From Thalassospira sp. HJ (lineage in GTDB: Bacteria; Pseudomonadota; Alphaproteobacteria; Rhodospirillales; Thalassospiraceae), in contig NZ_JYII01000012.1 in the NCBI RefSeq assembly GCF_000948415.1, positions 558,001 through 622,000 on the forward strand: a DNA stretch of 64,000 nucleotides. The letters run 5' to 3'. The position numbers and the translations under genes were made by a program. Shown here in pieces: positions 35,473 through 43,436 of this stretch; the first letter of the stretch is position 1; the number at the start of each line of letters is the position of its first letter. The notes under the pieces are model-generated. The model ran no database searches. It had not been told where the DNA came from and was given only the letters and a program-made list of their open reading frames with translations.

Positions 35473-36786
35473 ATGGGCGTTCTGAAATCGACGACCGGGC
35501 AGGGGTCGTGGCAGGAGACTGCAAGGGGAAAGCTGCGGGCATTGCTGCAGACGGGCTCTGCCCTGGCTGTGGTGCTGACACTTGGCGCCTGTTCTTCTGT
35601 TCCTGATGCGATCAACCCGGTCGAGTGGGGCAAGTCCGTCGGTGACATGTTTGATGGCGAAGACGAAGAAGCCGCCGTTAAGTCTGACGAGGCGATCCCG
35701 GGGGAAGACGGGGAATACCCGAGCCTTTCAGACACGCCAGCCAAACCGGTTGTCACCGGCGATGCCGAACGTGATGCACTGGTTGCTGGTCTGGCAGCCG
35801 ACCGCCAGAATGCCCAGTATGAACAGGGTGGCCGCCGTCAAAGCAGCCCGCCTGTCAATGCGCTTCAGACCGCACCTGCCGCACCGGCGTCGCAGCCCGT
35901 GATCAATCCGGCACCGACCACCCCGGTCACCAGCAGTGCTATGGCTGATGCCGGAACGGCTGCGGCCGCGACAGCAACCACCAGTGCCGTAACCTCGGCA
36001 CCAAGCGGTTCTTCGATTGCCGATGAATGGAATGCCAAGTCAGCTGCAAGCGGCCCGGTTCCGACACCGGAAGCCCCGCCTGCCGCGCCGAGTGCAGCAC
36101 AGGGTGATGCTCGCGCACAGCAGCTTGCCGCTTATGAAGCGGCCCAAGGTTCCAATGTAACCTCGTCTGGTGATCCGGTTATGGATCAGTATCAGCGCCG
36201 TTTGGCCGAAGGTCAGGGTGTGTTTGCCAACGAACCGGCAGCTCCATCGGCCCAGGAATTTGATTATTCCATGTATTCCGACAATGGTGCCGTGATTGTC
36301 GATGAAAGCCAGTTTGGCGGCGCAGAGCCGATGTATGGCGACTCCGCATCCTATGACATGACGGTGACCAACGATGCACTGGCATCGCGCCTTGGTGTGC
36401 GCTCGATCGATCAGGCAGGCCCGGCTGTCAGTGAAGTGCAGATCGCACAGATCCAGTTTGGTCACGGTTCGACCAACCTTGGCGGTGCGGATTACAGTGT
36501 TCTTGAGCAGGTTGCCGCGACCTGGCAGCAGACCAGCGGCTTTATCCGCGTGATTGGTCATGCGTCGATGCGTACTGGCAATATGTCGCTTGAGCAGCAT
36601 CTGGCGGTTAACCGTCGCGTCTCCGAAGGCCGTGCTGCGGCTGTGGTATCGCGCCTGTTGTCGCTGGGTGTCAGCCCGGATGCGATCTTTGTCGGTGCCG
36701 ATGGCTCGGCCGATCCGCGCTACTATGAAGGCGTTCCGGCCGGTGAAGCCGGCAACCGCCGTGTCGAGATTTATCTGGATTATTGA
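35473..36786 (+). CDS. OmpA-family lipoprotein with long Ala/Pro/Thr linker
   Basis: This 437-residue lipoprotein starts at ATG 35473 behind GGAGCAG; a TTG 18 bases earlier is less likely. Lipobox LTLGAC is at about residues 32-37. Residues 40-230 are low-complexity, rich in Ala, Pro, Thr, Ser and Gln, with a charged stretch DEEAAVKSDEAIPGEDGE. The C-terminal domain (about 325-437) is OmpA/MotB-like: VIGHASMRTGNMSLEQHLAV and GEAGNRRVEIYLDY are the peptidoglycan-binding motifs. It probably links outer membrane and wall across the periplasm through the long linker. Confidence 0.85.
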   Translation: MGVLKSTTGQGSWQETARGKLRALLQTGSALAVVLTLGACSSVPDAINPVEWGKSVGDMFDGEDEEAAVKSDEAIPGEDGEYPSLSDTPAKPVVTGDAERDALVAGLAADRQNAQYEQGGRRQSSPPVNALQTAPAAPASQPVINPAPTTPVTSSAMADAGTAAAATATTSAVTSAPSGSSIADEWNAKSAASGPVPTPEAPPAAPSAAQGDARAQQLAAYEAAQGSNVTSSGDPVMDQYQRRLAEGQGVFANEPAAPSAQEFDYSMYSDNGAVIVDESQFGGAEPMYGDSASYDMTVTNDALASRLGVRSIDQAGPAVSEVQIAQIQFGHGSTNLGGADYSVLEQVAATWQQTSGFIRVIGHASMRTGNMSLEQHLAVNRRVSEGRAAAVVSRLLSLGVSPDAIFVGADGSADPRYYEGVPAGEAGNRRVEIYLDY

Positions 36787-36819
36787 TCAGTTCGATCAGA
36801 AGGATTCAGAGCCTTACAG

Positions 36820-36853
36820 AAAAACGCGGAAGGATTTCTCCTTCCGCGTTTTT
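36820..36853 (+). terminator. Terminator of the second OmpA lipoprotein gene
   Basis: AAAAACGCGGAAGGA pairs perfectly with TCCTTCCGCGTTTTT around TTTC. It is 34 bases past the stop and probably works on both strands. Confidence 0.92.
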
Positions 36854-37116
36854 GCGTTTGGGGTCAAGCGCGTCCGGAAAAGACCTGCTTTGTGCCCTCG
36901 ATCTGTCGTCACTCGGTCCTGAGCATGCCGCAAATCGCGTTTATGCGTAGTTTCCGCGCATTAATTCGTTGTGTCCGATTTCAAGAAACGGTAGATCATT
37001 CGAATTGTACGCTATTAATGGCCTGAATATCGGGCCATAACGCAATTTTTGGAAATTCAAGGATATGCTTTTCGCATAAAATTCGAATTTCGGCAATTTG
37101 ACGAGGAAACAGGATA
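36854..37116. other. Promoter-bearing gap upstream of the aminotransferase-hom-glpX block
   Basis: This AT-richer gap shows a small hairpin GGCC-N9-GGCC (37020-37036) and AATTCGAATT-type palindromes near 37079. It should hold the promoter for the downstream block. No certain -35/-10 pair or riboswitch is recognised. Confidence 0.35.
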
Positions 37117-38358
37117 ATGTCTCAGGACTTCCACCGCATAAAACGTCTTCCGCCTTATGTATTCGCAGAAGTAAATGCGATGAAGGCGGCAGCGCGTCGA
37201 GCGGGGGAGGACATTATCGACTTCGGCATGGGCAACCCGGACCCGGCGACCCCACAGCATATCGTCGACAAACTGGTTGAGACGGTGCAGAACCCGCGCA
37301 CCCATGGTTATTCGATGTCGCGCGGCATTCCGGGCCTGCGCAAAGCGCTGGCGGCTTATTACGACCGTCGTTTTGGCGTGGATATCGATCCGGAAACCGA
37401 AACTGTGGTCACGCTTGGCTCCAAAGAAGGGCTTGCAAACCTTGCAGCTGCCATCACCAGTCCCGGCGATATCTTTTTGGTGCCAAACCCGTCCTATCCG
37501 ATCCATGCTTTTGGTTTCATCATTGCAGGCGCAGCACTGCGCCATATCCCGATTGGCCATGATGATCAGGGCACGTTTAATACCGAAAGCTTTATGGAGC
37601 AGCTCCATCGCGCGGTGAAACATTCGGTCCCGAAGCCAAGTGCCGTGGTGCTGAACTTCCCGGCCAACCCGACTGCCCTTGTGGTCGATCTGGCGTTTTA
37701 TCAGGAAGTTGTCGATTTCTGCCGCAAGCATGAGATTTATGTGCTGTCTGATATCGCCTATTCCGAGATCTATTTTGATGGCAATCCGCCGCCTTCGATC
37801 CTGCAGTGCAAGGGGGCAAAGGATATTGCCGTTGAGTTCTATTCACTGTCGAAAACCTATTCGATGGCGGGCTGGCGTATCGGCTTTGCCACGGGCAACA
37901 AGAAGCTGATCAATGCTCTGACCCGGATCAAGTCATACCTTGATTACGGGGCCTTTACCCCGGTTCAGGTGGCCGCAACTGCAGCCCTTAATGGCCCGCA
38001 GGATTGTGTGGAGGAATTCCGCAATCTGTACCGCGAACGCCGAGATATCTTTATCGAAGGCGCGCAAAGTGCTGGTTGGGAAATCCCGAGCCCGGCGGCA
38101 ACCATGTTTGCTTGGGCACCGATCCCCGATGCCTTTGCCGAGCTGGGATCGCTTGATTTCTCCAAACTTCTTTTGCAGGAAGCTGGCGTTGCCGTCGCAC
38201 CGGGTCTTGGCTTTGGCGAGTATGGTGATCGCCATGTGCGTATTGCACTGGTGGAAAACAAACACCGCATCCGTCAGGCCAACCGCAACATCAAACAGTT
38301 CTTTGCCAAGTGCCCTGATGCAGAATCTGCACGTGAACTGTTGAAGAAATCCGTCTGA
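37117..38358 (+). CDS. Class I/II PLP aminotransferase (AlaC / LL-DAP aminotransferase-like)
   Basis: This 413-residue fold-type I aminotransferase has DFGMGNPDPATPQHIVDKL near residue 33 and VTLGSKEGLANLA. VVLNFPANPTALVVDLAFY follows, and the PLP lysine sits in YSLSKTYSMAGWRIGFA. The family includes alanine aminotransferase AlaC and LL-diaminopimelate aminotransferase. The position upstream of hom and glpX is a common alphaproteobacterial order, which suggests a role in alanine or aspartate-family amino acids. GAGGAAACAGG precedes the ATG. Confidence 0.88.
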   Translation: MSQDFHRIKRLPPYVFAEVNAMKAAARRAGEDIIDFGMGNPDPATPQHIVDKLVETVQNPRTHGYSMSRGIPGLRKALAAYYDRRFGVDIDPETETVVTLGSKEGLANLAAAITSPGDIFLVPNPSYPIHAFGFIIAGAALRHIPIGHDDQGTFNTESFMEQLHRAVKHSVPKPSAVVLNFPANPTALVVDLAFYQEVVDFCRKHEIYVLSDIAYSEIYFDGNPPPSILQCKGAKDIAVEFYSLSKTYSMAGWRIGFATGNKKLINALTRIKSYLDYGAFTPVQVAATAALNGPQDCVEEFRNLYRERRDIFIEGAQSAGWEIPSPAATMFAWAPIPDAFAELGSLDFSKLLLQEAGVAVAPGLGFGEYGDRHVRIALVENKHRIRQANRNIKQFFAKCPDAESARELLKKSV

Positions 38359-38382
38359 TATCTCATAAAGCATTCTGTGTTT

Positions 38383-38410
38383 CGCCCGGGACATGTCCCG
38401 GGCGTTCTGT
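38383..38410 (+). terminator. Hairpin between the aminotransferase and hom
   Basis: CGCCCGGGACATGTCCCGGGCG (38383-38404 in all) is a palindrome followed by TTCTGTT. The weak T run suggests partial attenuation rather than full stop. Confidence 0.5.
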
Positions 38411-38480
38411 TATCAGGACGCTGTGGTCTTTTTTGACCACGGGCGAAGCGTAAGATGTAACCACGCGACAAGGAGTTATC

Positions 38481-39785
38481 GTGAAAGACGTCGTCAAAAT
38501 CGGTGTGGCAGGCCTTGGTACGGTCGGTGCCGGAACCGTTAAACTGCTGAGTGAACATCGCGACATTCTGACCGACCGTTCGGGTCGCCAGATCGTCGTT
38601 ACAGCGGTATCGGCGCGTGATCGAACTCGGGACCGTGGTTTTTCAACAGATGGCCTAACCTGGTACGAAGATGCCCGTGATCTTGCGGCTGACAAGGATA
38701 TCGACATCCTGATCGAGCTAATCGGCGGATCGGATGGCATTGCCTATGACACCTGCAAGGCAGCGCTTGAAAACGGCAAGCATGTCGTTACCGCCAACAA
38801 GGCGCTGATTGCGCTTAAGGGGGCGGAACTGGCCCAGATTGCCGATGCCAACAATGTCACCATCGCCTATGAGGCAGCAGTTGCTGGCGGTATCCCGGTG
38901 ATCAAGGCGCTGCGCGAAGGTCTGGCGGGTAACGTGATTTCGTGTGTGACCGGCATTCTGAACGGCACCTGTAACTACATCCTGACCACGATGCGTGAGC
39001 AGGGCCGCGACTTTGCCGACGTACTGGCAGAGGCACAGAAACTTGGCTATGCCGAAGCCGATCCGACCTTTGACGTCGATGGCATCGATGCCGCGCACAA
39101 GCTTGCGATTCTGGCAAGCCTTGCCTTCGGGGTCGAGGTCGACTTTGACGCAGTTGCCGTTGAGGGCATCCGCAGCGTTTCGGCCCTTGATATCCAGCTT
39201 GCCGAAGAGCTTGGCTATCGCATCAAACTGCTGGGCATTGCCAAGCAGACGTCCGAGGGCATTGAGCAGCGGGTTTCCCCGGTCATGGTGGATCGTGCGA
39301 CCCAGATTTCCAAGGTCGAAGGCGTGTTTAACGCAGTCGCGCTTGAAGGTGACTATGTCGGGCCAGTGGTGCTTCAGGGCCGCGGGGCTGGCGAACGTCC
39401 GACCGCATCGGCGGTGGTTGCCGATATCGTTGATATCGCAGCCGGTCGCGCAGCCCCGGTCTTTGGTCTGCCGGCAGATCGGCTTAAGAAAAATGTGCGC
39501 GCCTCGCTCGAAAAGCACAGCGGTGCCTATTACCTGCGCCTGATGGTGTGGGACCGCCCGGGTGTCATGGCAGAGGTCACCGCGACCCTCGCCAAGCATG
39601 GCGTTTCGATGGCCTCCATGATCCAGCATGGCCGGGCCGAGACCGAAGGTGGTGTTGTACCGGTTGTGATCGTGGCACACGAAACGACCGAAGCTGCCAT
39701 GTCGGCTGCAGTCAATGATATTGCGGCTTTTGAAAGCAATTCACAGCCGCCGGTTCTGATGCGGATTGAAAGCTTCGCATCTTAA
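38481..39785 (+). CDS. hom: Homoserine dehydrogenase with C-terminal ACT domain
   Basis: This 434-residue enzyme reduces aspartate semialdehyde to homoserine for threonine, methionine and isoleucine synthesis. It starts at GTG 38481 behind AAGGAG. VGVAGLGTVGAGTVKLLSEH is the NAD(P) loop. VVTANKALIALKG and GILNGTCNYILT, then GYAEADPTFDVDGIDAAHKL, are diagnostic. A C-terminal ACT domain starts near residue 350 (YYLRLMVWDRPGVMAEVTAT), which fits threonine feedback control. It sits between the aminotransferase and glpX. Confidence 0.96.
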   Translation: MKDVVKIGVAGLGTVGAGTVKLLSEHRDILTDRSGRQIVVTAVSARDRTRDRGFSTDGLTWYEDARDLAADKDIDILIELIGGSDGIAYDTCKAALENGKHVVTANKALIALKGAELAQIADANNVTIAYEAAVAGGIPVIKALREGLAGNVISCVTGILNGTCNYILTTMREQGRDFADVLAEAQKLGYAEADPTFDVDGIDAAHKLAILASLAFGVEVDFDAVAVEGIRSVSALDIQLAEELGYRIKLLGIAKQTSEGIEQRVSPVMVDRATQISKVEGVFNAVALEGDYVGPVVLQGRGAGERPTASAVVADIVDIAAGRAAPVFGLPADRLKKNVRASLEKHSGAYYLRLMVWDRPGVMAEVTATLAKHGVSMASMIQHGRAETEGGVVPVVIVAHETTEAAMSAAVNDIAAFESNSQPPVLMRIESFAS

Positions 39786-39805
39786 TAAAATGAACAACAC
39801 AAACT

Positions 39806-39835
39806 CGCCCCGTATCTGCCATGATGCGGGGCGAT
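39806..39835 (+). terminator. Inverted repeat between hom and glpX
   Basis: TCGCCCCG (39806-39813) pairs with CGGGGCGA (39828-39835) shortly after the hom stop. No T run follows, so it may protect or attenuate the transcript. Confidence 0.4.
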
Positions 39836-39931
39836 GTTGCATAGCTCGGGCACACAGCCGGGCATAAAAATAAAAAGACAACAATGAGATGGGGCCCCCA
39901 GACCCCACATCAGCAATACGAGGAAGAAGAT

Positions 39932-40891
39932 ATGGATCGAAATCTTGCGCTTGAAACGGTTCGCGTAACCGAGGCGGCGGCACTTGCGTGCTCTGGCCTG
40001 ATGGGACGTGGTGACGAAAAGGCAGCCGACCAGGCCGCAGTGGATGCGATGCGCAATGCGCTCAACAGCATGGATATCCGTGGTACGGTCGTGATCGGCG
40101 AAGGCGAACGCGACGAAGCCCCGATGCTGTTTATTGGCGAAGAAGTCGGCTCCGGCGAAGGCCCGGAAATCGATATCGCGCTTGATCCGCTTGAAGGCAC
40201 GACCATCTGCGCGACCGGTGGTCCGAACTCTTTGGCCGTGGTTGCCATGGCAGAAAAGGGCGGCTTCCTGAATGCGCCTGACACCTATATGGACAAAATC
40301 GCCGTTGGTGGTGGTCTTCCCGATGATGTGGTTGACCTTGATGCCAGCCCGGCGGAAAATCTTAAAAGCCTTGCGAAAGCCAAGGGCTGCGATGTGGCGG
40401 ATCTGGTTGTTTGCATCCTTGATCGCCCGCGCCATCAGGAAATCATTGCCAAGACCCGCGAAGCAGGTGCACGCATCATGCTGATCGGTGATGGCGATGT
40501 GGCTGGCGTGATCGCGACCTCGCAGAAAACCTCGGGCATTGATCTTTACATGGGTACTGGCGGCGCACCGGAAGGTGTTCTGGCCGCAGCGGCCCTTCGT
40601 TGCATCGGTGGTCAGTTCCAGGGCCGCCTTGTTTTCCGCAACGATGATGAAATCGCACGCGCGAAAAAATGGGGCATCGAAGATCTGACCCGTAAATACA
40701 AACTGACCGAACTTGCCAAGGGCAACGTCATGTTTGCGGCAACCGGTGTCACCGATGGCGCGATGCTGCGCGGTGTGCGCCGTTTCGCCAACGGTGCAGA
40801 GACCGAAAGCATCGTCATGCGCTCCCAGTCGGGCACCGTGCGCTATGTCCGCGCTGTGCACGATTTCAGCCGCAAGATTTGGTACAAATAA
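39932..40891 (+). CDS. glpX: Class II fructose-1,6-bisphosphatase
   Basis: This 319-residue GlpX-type phosphatase converts fructose-1,6-bisphosphate to fructose-6-phosphate in gluconeogenesis. It starts MDRNLALETVRVTEAAALAC after GAGGAAGAAG; an upstream ATG at 39884 is rejected. Metal- and phosphate-binding segments VVIGEGERDEAPMLFIGEEV and DIALDPLEGTTICATG are intact. GTGGAPEGVLAAAALRCIGG and the C-terminal FAATGVTDGAMLRGVRRF fit the family. A strong terminator follows. Confidence 0.96.
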   Translation: MDRNLALETVRVTEAAALACSGLMGRGDEKAADQAAVDAMRNALNSMDIRGTVVIGEGERDEAPMLFIGEEVGSGEGPEIDIALDPLEGTTICATGGPNSLAVVAMAEKGGFLNAPDTYMDKIAVGGGLPDDVVDLDASPAENLKSLAKAKGCDVADLVVCILDRPRHQEIIAKTREAGARIMLIGDGDVAGVIATSQKTSGIDLYMGTGGAPEGVLAAAALRCIGGQFQGRLVFRNDDEIARAKKWGIEDLTRKYKLTELAKGNVMFAATGVTDGAMLRGVRRFANGAETESIVMRSQSGTVRYVRAVHDFSRKIWYK

Positions 40892-40916
40892 GTTCTGCTT
40901 GTCGCAGGATTGGAAG

Positions 40917-40945
40917 AAGGGAGTGCACAGCACTCCCTTTTTTCG
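40917..40945 (+). terminator. Terminator of glpX
   Basis: AAGGGAGTG pairs with CACTCCCTT around CACAG, followed by TTTTCG. It lies 26 bases past the stop. Confidence 0.9.
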
Positions 40946-41025
40946 TTTAATCGCTTGCAGGGGACTAAGGACTGGGGTACATCCTCCGCCCCCTATGACG
41001 AACAGCAAATGCCGGAGCCTGCCTG

Positions 41026-42318
41026 ATGTCGGAAATTATCGCCCTTGATTTTGGAACGACGAACTCTGTCCTTGCGGTGGCAGACAGCGCAGGCAATGTG
41101 CAATCAGCAAAGTTCGAAGTTGGTGCCAACAGTTTTGATACCTATCGCACCATCCTGTATTTCTGGGAAGATCAGGACCTGACCTCACCGGGTGCGCCGA
41201 TCCATACCAAAAGCTGCTCCGGCCCGTTCGCGATTGAGGAATACCTCAAGGAAAGCCACGACTGCCGTCTGATCCAGTCGATGAAATCCTATCTCGCGGC
41301 CAAGGATTTCGAAGGCACCGAAATCTTCGGGACCAGCTATTCGATCGAAGACCTGGTTGGGACGTTCCTGACACAGATCCATCACTTCGCGCAGCATAGC
41401 CTGGGTTGGCTGGGTCATCGGGTGATTTCGGGCCGTCCCGTGGCCTTCGCTGGCAACAACCCGGACAATGAGTTTGCCGAAATGCGCCTGCGCGCGGCTT
41501 ATGAGCAGGCCGGTTTTGATGTCGAGGCCATGGTGTTTGAGCCGCTCGCAGCATCTTACTATTACGGCCGTGAACTCGATAAACCCGAAACCGTTCTGGT
41601 TGCCGACTTTGGCGGGGGTACCAGTGACTTTTCGCTGATCCGCTTTACGCCGGGTCTGGGCATTCGCGGGGTGCAGCCGCTATCGCATACCGGTCTTGGT
41701 GTTGCCGGTGACCGGTTTGATTATCGCATCATTCAAAAGGCCGTCTGGCCGCGTCTGGGCTTTGGCTCCGAATACAAATCCATGGGTGCGACCCTGCCGG
41801 TGCCGCGGCAATATTACACGGCGTTTTCGCGCTGGCACGAACTTGCCATGATGAACCAGCCCAAAACTATCAACGAAATCAAAAGTCTGATCAGATCCGC
41901 CACCAACCCCGATGATATCGAGGATCTGGTCACCATCATCGAAGATGAAATGGGCTTCCACCTTTATCAAACGGTGTCCAAGGCCAAGGCAGAGCTTTCT
42001 GAAAAAGACAGCACCATCTTGCAATTCTCCCACGGCGGGGTTGAGATCGAAGAAAAACTGACCCGTGCCGATTTCGAAGCCGCGATTGCACCCGACATGG
42101 CCGAAATCGATCTTGCCGCCAAAAACTGCCTTGATCAGGCGGGCGTTGAGGCAAGCGATGTCTCACGCGTCTTCATGACCGGCGGCACATCCTATGTCCC
42201 GGCGGTGCGCAAACTATTCGAAGACCGCTTTGGCAAGGACCGCATCGAAATCGGCCAGCCGTTCCTGTCGGTCGCCCATGGCTTGGCCCTGATTGCGGCG
42301 GACGAAGGCATCGTCTGA
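41026..42318 (+). CDS. Hsp70-family ATPase lacking a substrate-binding domain (YegD-like)
   Basis: This 430-residue actin-fold ATPase has phosphate-1 loop IIALDFGTTNSVLAV, phosphate-2 loop VLVADFGGGTSDFSLI and adenosine motif VFMTGGTSYVPAVRKLF. Its length covers only the nucleotide-binding domain; the beta-sandwich peptide-binding domain of DnaK is absent, as in YegD. The inserted segment after GLGVAGDRFDYRII is helical. Clients are unknown. It is convergent with a small membrane protein, sharing adjacent stop codons with no gap. Confidence 0.88.
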   Translation: MSEIIALDFGTTNSVLAVADSAGNVQSAKFEVGANSFDTYRTILYFWEDQDLTSPGAPIHTKSCSGPFAIEEYLKESHDCRLIQSMKSYLAAKDFEGTEIFGTSYSIEDLVGTFLTQIHHFAQHSLGWLGHRVISGRPVAFAGNNPDNEFAEMRLRAAYEQAGFDVEAMVFEPLAASYYYGRELDKPETVLVADFGGGTSDFSLIRFTPGLGIRGVQPLSHTGLGVAGDRFDYRIIQKAVWPRLGFGSEYKSMGATLPVPRQYYTAFSRWHELAMMNQPKTINEIKSLIRSATNPDDIEDLVTIIEDEMGFHLYQTVSKAKAELSEKDSTILQFSHGGVEIEEKLTRADFEAAIAPDMAEIDLAAKNCLDQAGVEASDVSRVFMTGGTSYVPAVRKLFEDRFGKDRIEIGQPFLSVAHGLALIAADEGIV

Positions 42319-42636
42319 TCAGCAGGCGAAGTCGCCGCCGCACTGAACCGAGAGCAGTGCGATTGCGACAACCAGAAGCGCGATGGCAAGACCGCTAAGC
42401 CCATAAAGCCAGATTGATTTCGGGTGGCGTTTGAATATCCATGGCAGAATGCCACCCATCAGGCAAAGCGCCGGGAATGCCAGCACGCTGAAAAACAGGA
42501 ACTGGGTGAAGGGATTTTCATCCGATCCGGGGGCGTCAAACATCATTGGCGAGAACATCACCAATGGCATCGACATGACAGCACCGATAACGGACAGGAT
42601 TGTTAATCCGATCCGCAGACCTTTTTTATGGGGCAT
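42319..42636 (-). CDS. Small three-helix membrane protein, unknown
   Basis: This 105-residue protein has three hydrophobic segments at about 8-30, 45-65 and 76-95, separated by short polar turns with an KRHP motif near residue 70. No function is recognised. The stop lies immediately next to the stop of the Hsp70-like gene on the other strand. It is divergent from the peroxiredoxin gene. Only a weak ribosome site is visible, so the start is tentative. Confidence 0.65.
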   Translation of the reverse strand: MPHKKGLRIGLTILSVIGAVMSMPLVMFSPMMFDAPGSDENPFTQFLFFSVLAFPALCLMGGILPWIFKRHPKSIWLYGLSGLAIALLVVAIALLSVQCGGDFAC

Positions 42637-42816
42637 TGCTCGTATCCATTTTTGTTATTTCGTCAGTTTGCACAGCTTTCGTGCTGGTGCAAATGATTGG
42701 GTGCCCACATTGTTTTCCACAATGCGCAAACGTCACTTCTTTTCCGCGTTTTAAATCCCAATTATCCTGAAGGTCAAAGGACGTGAAAAGTCCGGCACTA
42801 TTCGGGAGGAATTCAG

Positions 42817-43353
42817 ATGAATAGCGAGAGTGATGCGCATGTGATTGCGCGGTTAACCGGGCAGATTTTACCAGCGCTGCCGTTATCGGCGACCGATGAC
42901 AGCACGGTTGATTTATCAAGCCTGTCGGGACGTTCAGTCGTCTATGCCTATCCACGCACCGCAGAGCCTGGTGTGCCGTCACCGGAAGGCTGGGATGAAA
43001 TTCCCGGGGCGAAGGGCTGCACGCCGCAATCCTGTTCGTTCCGTGATCATGCTGCCGAGCTGCGCACGGTTGGTGTTATGAGCCTCTTCGGGCTTTCAAG
43101 CCAGACCACCGAGTATCAGAAAGAAGCGGCCGAGCGTCTTCATCTGCCGTTTCCTTTGCTTTCTGATGCAGATCATCGCTTCAAGGAAGCCATGGCGATG
43201 CCCGATTTCGAAGCCAGTGGCATGCGCCTGTTCAAGCGCCTGACCATGGTCATTGACGATGGCAAGATCACCAAGGTTTTCTATCCCGTCGATGATCCGG
43301 CCGCTGATGCCGAGAACGTTTTGAAATGGTGCGGCGAGAACCGGAACGGTTAG
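42817..43353 (+). CDS. Peroxiredoxin (BCP/AhpC-TSA type)
   Basis: This 178-residue thioredoxin-fold peroxidase has GRSVVYAYPRTAEPG, then GAKGCTPQSCSFRDHAAEL. Cys68 is in the peroxidatic position (PGCTPE-like) and Cys73 is the nearby resolving cysteine of the BCP group. LPFPLLSDADHRFKEAMAMP and RLTMVIDDGKITKVFYPVDD follow. It would reduce hydrogen peroxide or organic peroxides using thioredoxin or a similar donor. A textbook GGAGGAATT ribosome site precedes the ATG. It is cytoplasmic. Confidence 0.9.
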   Translation: MNSESDAHVIARLTGQILPALPLSATDDSTVDLSSLSGRSVVYAYPRTAEPGVPSPEGWDEIPGAKGCTPQSCSFRDHAAELRTVGVMSLFGLSSQTTEYQKEAAERLHLPFPLLSDADHRFKEAMAMPDFEASGMRLFKRLTMVIDDGKITKVFYPVDDPAADAENVLKWCGENRNG

Positions 43354-43436
43354 GGATTGCATCCTGTCGCGCCGGTTTGAGCGTTTGACAAAATATCCGG
43401 TTTCAGACCGCCCGAGATTGCGCTATTTCATAGGGC

